Shown in pieces: positions 5,209 to 7,048 of a stretch of DNA of 7,048 nucleotides. This stretch comes from Acidobacteriota bacterium. GTDB taxonomy: Bacteria; Acidobacteriota; Terriglobia; Terriglobales; Acidobacteriaceae. The stretch lies in the NCBI GenBank assembly GCA_021781255.1, contig JAJXXG010000099.1, positions 1 to 7,048 of the forward strand, given 5' to 3'. The notes beneath the pieces were generated by a model that made no database searches, had not been told where the DNA came from, and was given only the letters and a program-made list of their open reading frames with translations. A program made the translations under genes and the position numbers. Within the stretch, counting starts at the first letter, position 1. Every line of letters starts with the position of its first letter.

Positions 5209-5228
5209 TTTAGCTCGATTTAGCTCGA
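5209..5228. repeat. Perfect tandem repeat of 10 nt
   Basis: tttagctcga occurs twice without a gap (5209-5218 and 5219-5228). The second unit completes the TAG stop of a 16-codon frame at 5173. No function is evident. Confidence 0.5.
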
Positions 5229-5348
5229 AAAACAGGGTGAGCAGGGGGTAAAACGGAGCATCAGGGAGAAAAGAGAGACTCCGAAGAATCCATATAAGAT
5301 GTTTATTTTTAGGTATTTGTTGAATTCAAAGGGAATTACTTGACTTAC

Positions 5349-5441
<93 letters not shown>

Positions 5442-5455
5442 GGTCCTCACAGTGG

Positions 5456-5461
5456 ATTATA
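5456..5461 (-). promoter_or_regulatory. -10 box of the tRNA-Ser gene
   Basis: The complement reads TATAAT, a perfect consensus -10, with 14 nt between it and the tRNA 5' end. This is normal spacing for a tRNA promoter. No good -35 box is found 16-18 bp upstream, where the sequence is GC-rich. Confidence 0.55.
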
Positions 5462-5528
5462 CCGGAACTTGCACCAGGCGGCGGCTCTTTCCTTTCCGCA
5501 GCCGGCGCGCCCATGTAGATTCACAAGT

Positions 5529-6911
5529 ATGCCCTTTGCTCTCAAACCTCCACGGCAGAAGATGCGATTGCTGCCGCTGATCGCCGCCACTTTCTTCATG
5601 GTCTCAGGAGGCCCCTATGGCATTGAGGACATCCTCGGCGGCGCGGGCTTCGGCTGGGCCATTCTCATCCTTCTGCTCTTGCCGCTCGTCTGGAGCCTGC
5701 CCACCGCCTTCATGATCGGCGAGCTGGCCGCGGCCATCCCCGCCGAGGGCGGCTTTTACATTTGGGTGCGCCGCGCCCTCGGGCCCTTCTGGGGCTATCA
5801 GGAGAGTTGGCTCTCGCTCACCGCCAGCATCTTCGATATGGCGCTCTATCCTTCCATCTTCGTTCTGTACCTGGGAAAATTCTTCCCTTCGCTCACCGCG
5901 GACTGGCGCGGCTACCTCTGGTCGCTGGCTGTGGTGGCGATCTGCTGTGCGTGGAACCTGCTCGGTGCGCCGCGTGTCGGCGAACACTCTGTCTGGCTCT
6001 TTGTGCTGCTTGTTGCGCCCTTCGCGGCTTTTGTCGTCCTCGGCTTCTGGCACGGCCTTACCCTGCACCCCGCCATGCACTGGGGCCACTTTGCCGAAGG
6101 ACCAGAGGCCCGGACCGGCCTCTCAACAGCTATCCTGGTCGCTTTGTGGAACTACATGGGATGGGACAACGCTTCCACCATCGCGCGGGATGTCGAAAAT
6201 CCGCAACGCAACTACCCGCGCGCCATCATCGCCGCCGTCGTCCTCACGGCCGTCACCTACGTTCTTCCGCTTGCAGCCATGGCGGTAGCCGGCCTTTCGC
6301 CCGAGGGCCTCTCCACAGGTTCGTGGGTCGTGGCGGGCCGCGCAATCGGCGGCCCCATACTCGCCGCGGCCATTGCCGCCGGGGGCGTCATCTGCGGTGT
6401 CGGCATGTTCAACGCGCTCATGATGAGCTATGCGCGCCTGCCCATCGCCATGGCTGAGGATGGCATGCTGCCGCGCGTTTTGGCCCGGCGCAACAGCCGC
6501 GGCGTGCCCTGGGTTAGCCTCGTCGTGTGCGGTTTTGCCTGGGCACTCGCTCTCAATCTTCCCTTTGAGCGCCTCATTTCCATTGACCTGGTTCTCTACG
6601 GATCGAGCCTGCTGCTCGAGTTCCTCGCGCTCATTGCCCTGCGCCTTCGCGAGCCGCATCTCGTGCGACCCTTTCGAGCCGGCAACCTGGCAGTTGCCTG
6701 TTTGCTCGCAGTGGGCCCAACCCTCCTCATCGCCTATGCGCTCTACGCCTCGCGCGCTGAAAAGCTCGGCGATCCGAACGCCGCACTCGCCAACGTCCCG
6801 TCTCTGCTTTTTGCGTCTGGCATTGCCCTGCTCGGGCCGCCGCTCTACTGGCTTACCGCGGTGCCGCTCGCCCGCCGACGCGCACTCGCCGGGGAACCCG
6901 CAGCAAAGTAG
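5529..6911 (+). CDS. APC-superfamily permease, polyamine/amino-acid type
   Basis: This is a 460-residue inner-membrane protein with about 12 hydrophobic segments, the normal architecture and length for APC transporters. TM1 carries VSGGPYGIEDILGGAG (25-40). The unwound GG motif there is typical of APC substrate sites, and the VSGGPYG form is typical of the plant PUT/LAT-like polyamine:H+ symporter branch. ELAAAIPAEGGFYIWVRRAL in TM2-loop and RLPIAMAEDGMLPRVLARRN after TM8 are further family hallmarks, as is WNYMGWDNAS in TM6. Proton-coupled uptake of an amino acid or polyamine is inferred; the substrate cannot be fixed. ATG 5529 is preferred although no ribosome binding site precedes it; ATG 5562 or TTG 5469 are alternatives, the latter overlapping the tRNA promoter. 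The gene is divergent from tRNA-Ser and visibly richer in G+C than DNA to the left. Confidence 0.9.
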   Translation: MPFALKPPRQKMRLLPLIAATFFMVSGGPYGIEDILGGAGFGWAILILLLLPLVWSLPTAFMIGELAAAIPAEGGFYIWVRRALGPFWGYQESWLSLTASIFDMALYPSIFVLYLGKFFPSLTADWRGYLWSLAVVAICCAWNLLGAPRVGEHSVWLFVLLVAPFAAFVVLGFWHGLTLHPAMHWGHFAEGPEARTGLSTAILVALWNYMGWDNASTIARDVENPQRNYPRAIIAAVVLTAVTYVLPLAAMAVAGLSPEGLSTGSWVVAGRAIGGPILAAAIAAGGVICGVGMFNALMMSYARLPIAMAEDGMLPRVLARRNSRGVPWVSLVVCGFAWALALNLPFERLISIDLVLYGSSLLLEFLALIALRLREPHLVRPFRAGNLAVACLLAVGPTLLIAYALYASRAEKLGDPNAALANVPSLLFASGIALLGPPLYWLTAVPLARRRALAGEPAAK

Positions 6912-6948
6912 GGCCTTGTCTCTACGTCCCTATTCCCTGCTGACTGCT

Positions 6949-7048
6949 CTATCCCTTCGCCTCAGCTTGTTTCGCTTTGCCGTCTTCGAACTGCTTGATT
7001 GCGTGCATCACCCGATCTCGCGCATACGCCGCATCGTGCCAGCCCTTC
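6949..7048 (-). CDS. C-terminal end of an unidentified gene (partial)
   Basis: The complement reads an open frame from the window edge, including WHDAAYARDRVMHAIKQFED, and ends KAKQAEAKG with TAG at 6949-6951. Only 32 residues are visible. They look like an amphipathic helix with a charged alanine/lysine tail, which is typical of a real C-terminus. The stop lies 37 nt from the permease stop, so the two genes are convergent. No intrinsic terminator is visible between them. The family cannot be recognised from this part. Confidence 0.55.
   Translation of the reverse strand, partial: KGWHDAAYARDRVMHAIKQFEDGKAKQAEAKG

Larger units (their letters stand above)
4753..5348. other. Long stretch without a convincing protein gene
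   Basis: About 600 bases lie between the 61-residue gene and the tRNA-Ser. Frames here are short and lack ribosome binding sites. The contents I can name are a TTGACA box and terminator (4864-4964), a palindrome (5147-5160), a 16-codon frame starting MKRTTTTIE at 5173, and a 10-nt tandem repeat (5209-5228). It may be eroded accessory DNA next to the tRNA 3' end. Confidence 0.4.

Noticed and set aside
5469..5528. Extension of the permease to an upstream TTG start
   Set aside because: The added 20 residues do not resemble a transporter N-terminus, there is no ribosome binding site, and the segment overlaps the region upstream of the tRNA promoter.
5604..6659. Long minus-strand frames opposite the permease
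   Set aside because: They are shadows of a high-GC gene: rich in Arg, Gly, Glu and His, with no domain and no start signal.

Overview
The window looks like chromosomal DNA of a moderately GC-rich soil-type bacterium. My best guess is Acidobacteriota (Terriglobia). This rests on remembered resemblance of several proteins (the HEFCHH metalloprotease, the IDYSGA hypothetical protein, the basic AQRKRWA tail) to conserved hypothetical proteins of that phylum, so it is an inference and not a database result.

Layout. Positions 1-2500 are a patchwork of small and decayed genes. There is a broken N-terminus of a transposase-like protein (2-90), an intact FMN-binding split-barrel (PNPOx-like) gene on the minus strand (183-638), and two degraded copies of one hypothetical gene (725-906 and 1669-1818, minus). 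Between those copies lies a tightly coupled pair: a 30-residue hydrophobic peptide and an 82-residue zinc-ribbon protein (1292 down to 948, minus). A possible 63-residue membrane protein (2004-2195, minus) sits between a promoter-like site and a strong intrinsic terminator (1900-1942).

Positions 2500-4760 hold better preserved accessory genes: a HExxH metalloprotease (2516-3082, plus), convergent with a minus-strand pair made of a single-pass membrane protein of unknown function (3591-4250) followed 31 nt later by a PEBP/YbhB-type protein (3098-3559), then a 61-residue charged protein (4567-4752, plus). Positions 4753-5348 carry no convincing protein gene, but contain an intrinsic terminator (4927-4964) preceded by a consensus TTGACA box, which could be a short RNA.

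From 5349 to the right end the DNA looks like core genome: tRNA-Ser(GCT) on the minus strand with encoded CCA and a TATAAT box, an APC-family permease of the polyamine/amino-acid type (5529-6911, plus) with visibly higher GC, and the C-terminal end of an unidentified minus-strand gene (6949-7048). The tRNA 3' end faces the patchwork side, as expected for a tRNA used as an integration hotspot, but I found no second att copy and no integrase in the window. No CRISPR array, intact insertion sequence or recognisable defence system is visible. The most notable items are the paired decayed copies, the coupled 30-aa/zinc-ribbon pair and the orphan membrane protein next to the PEBP gene.
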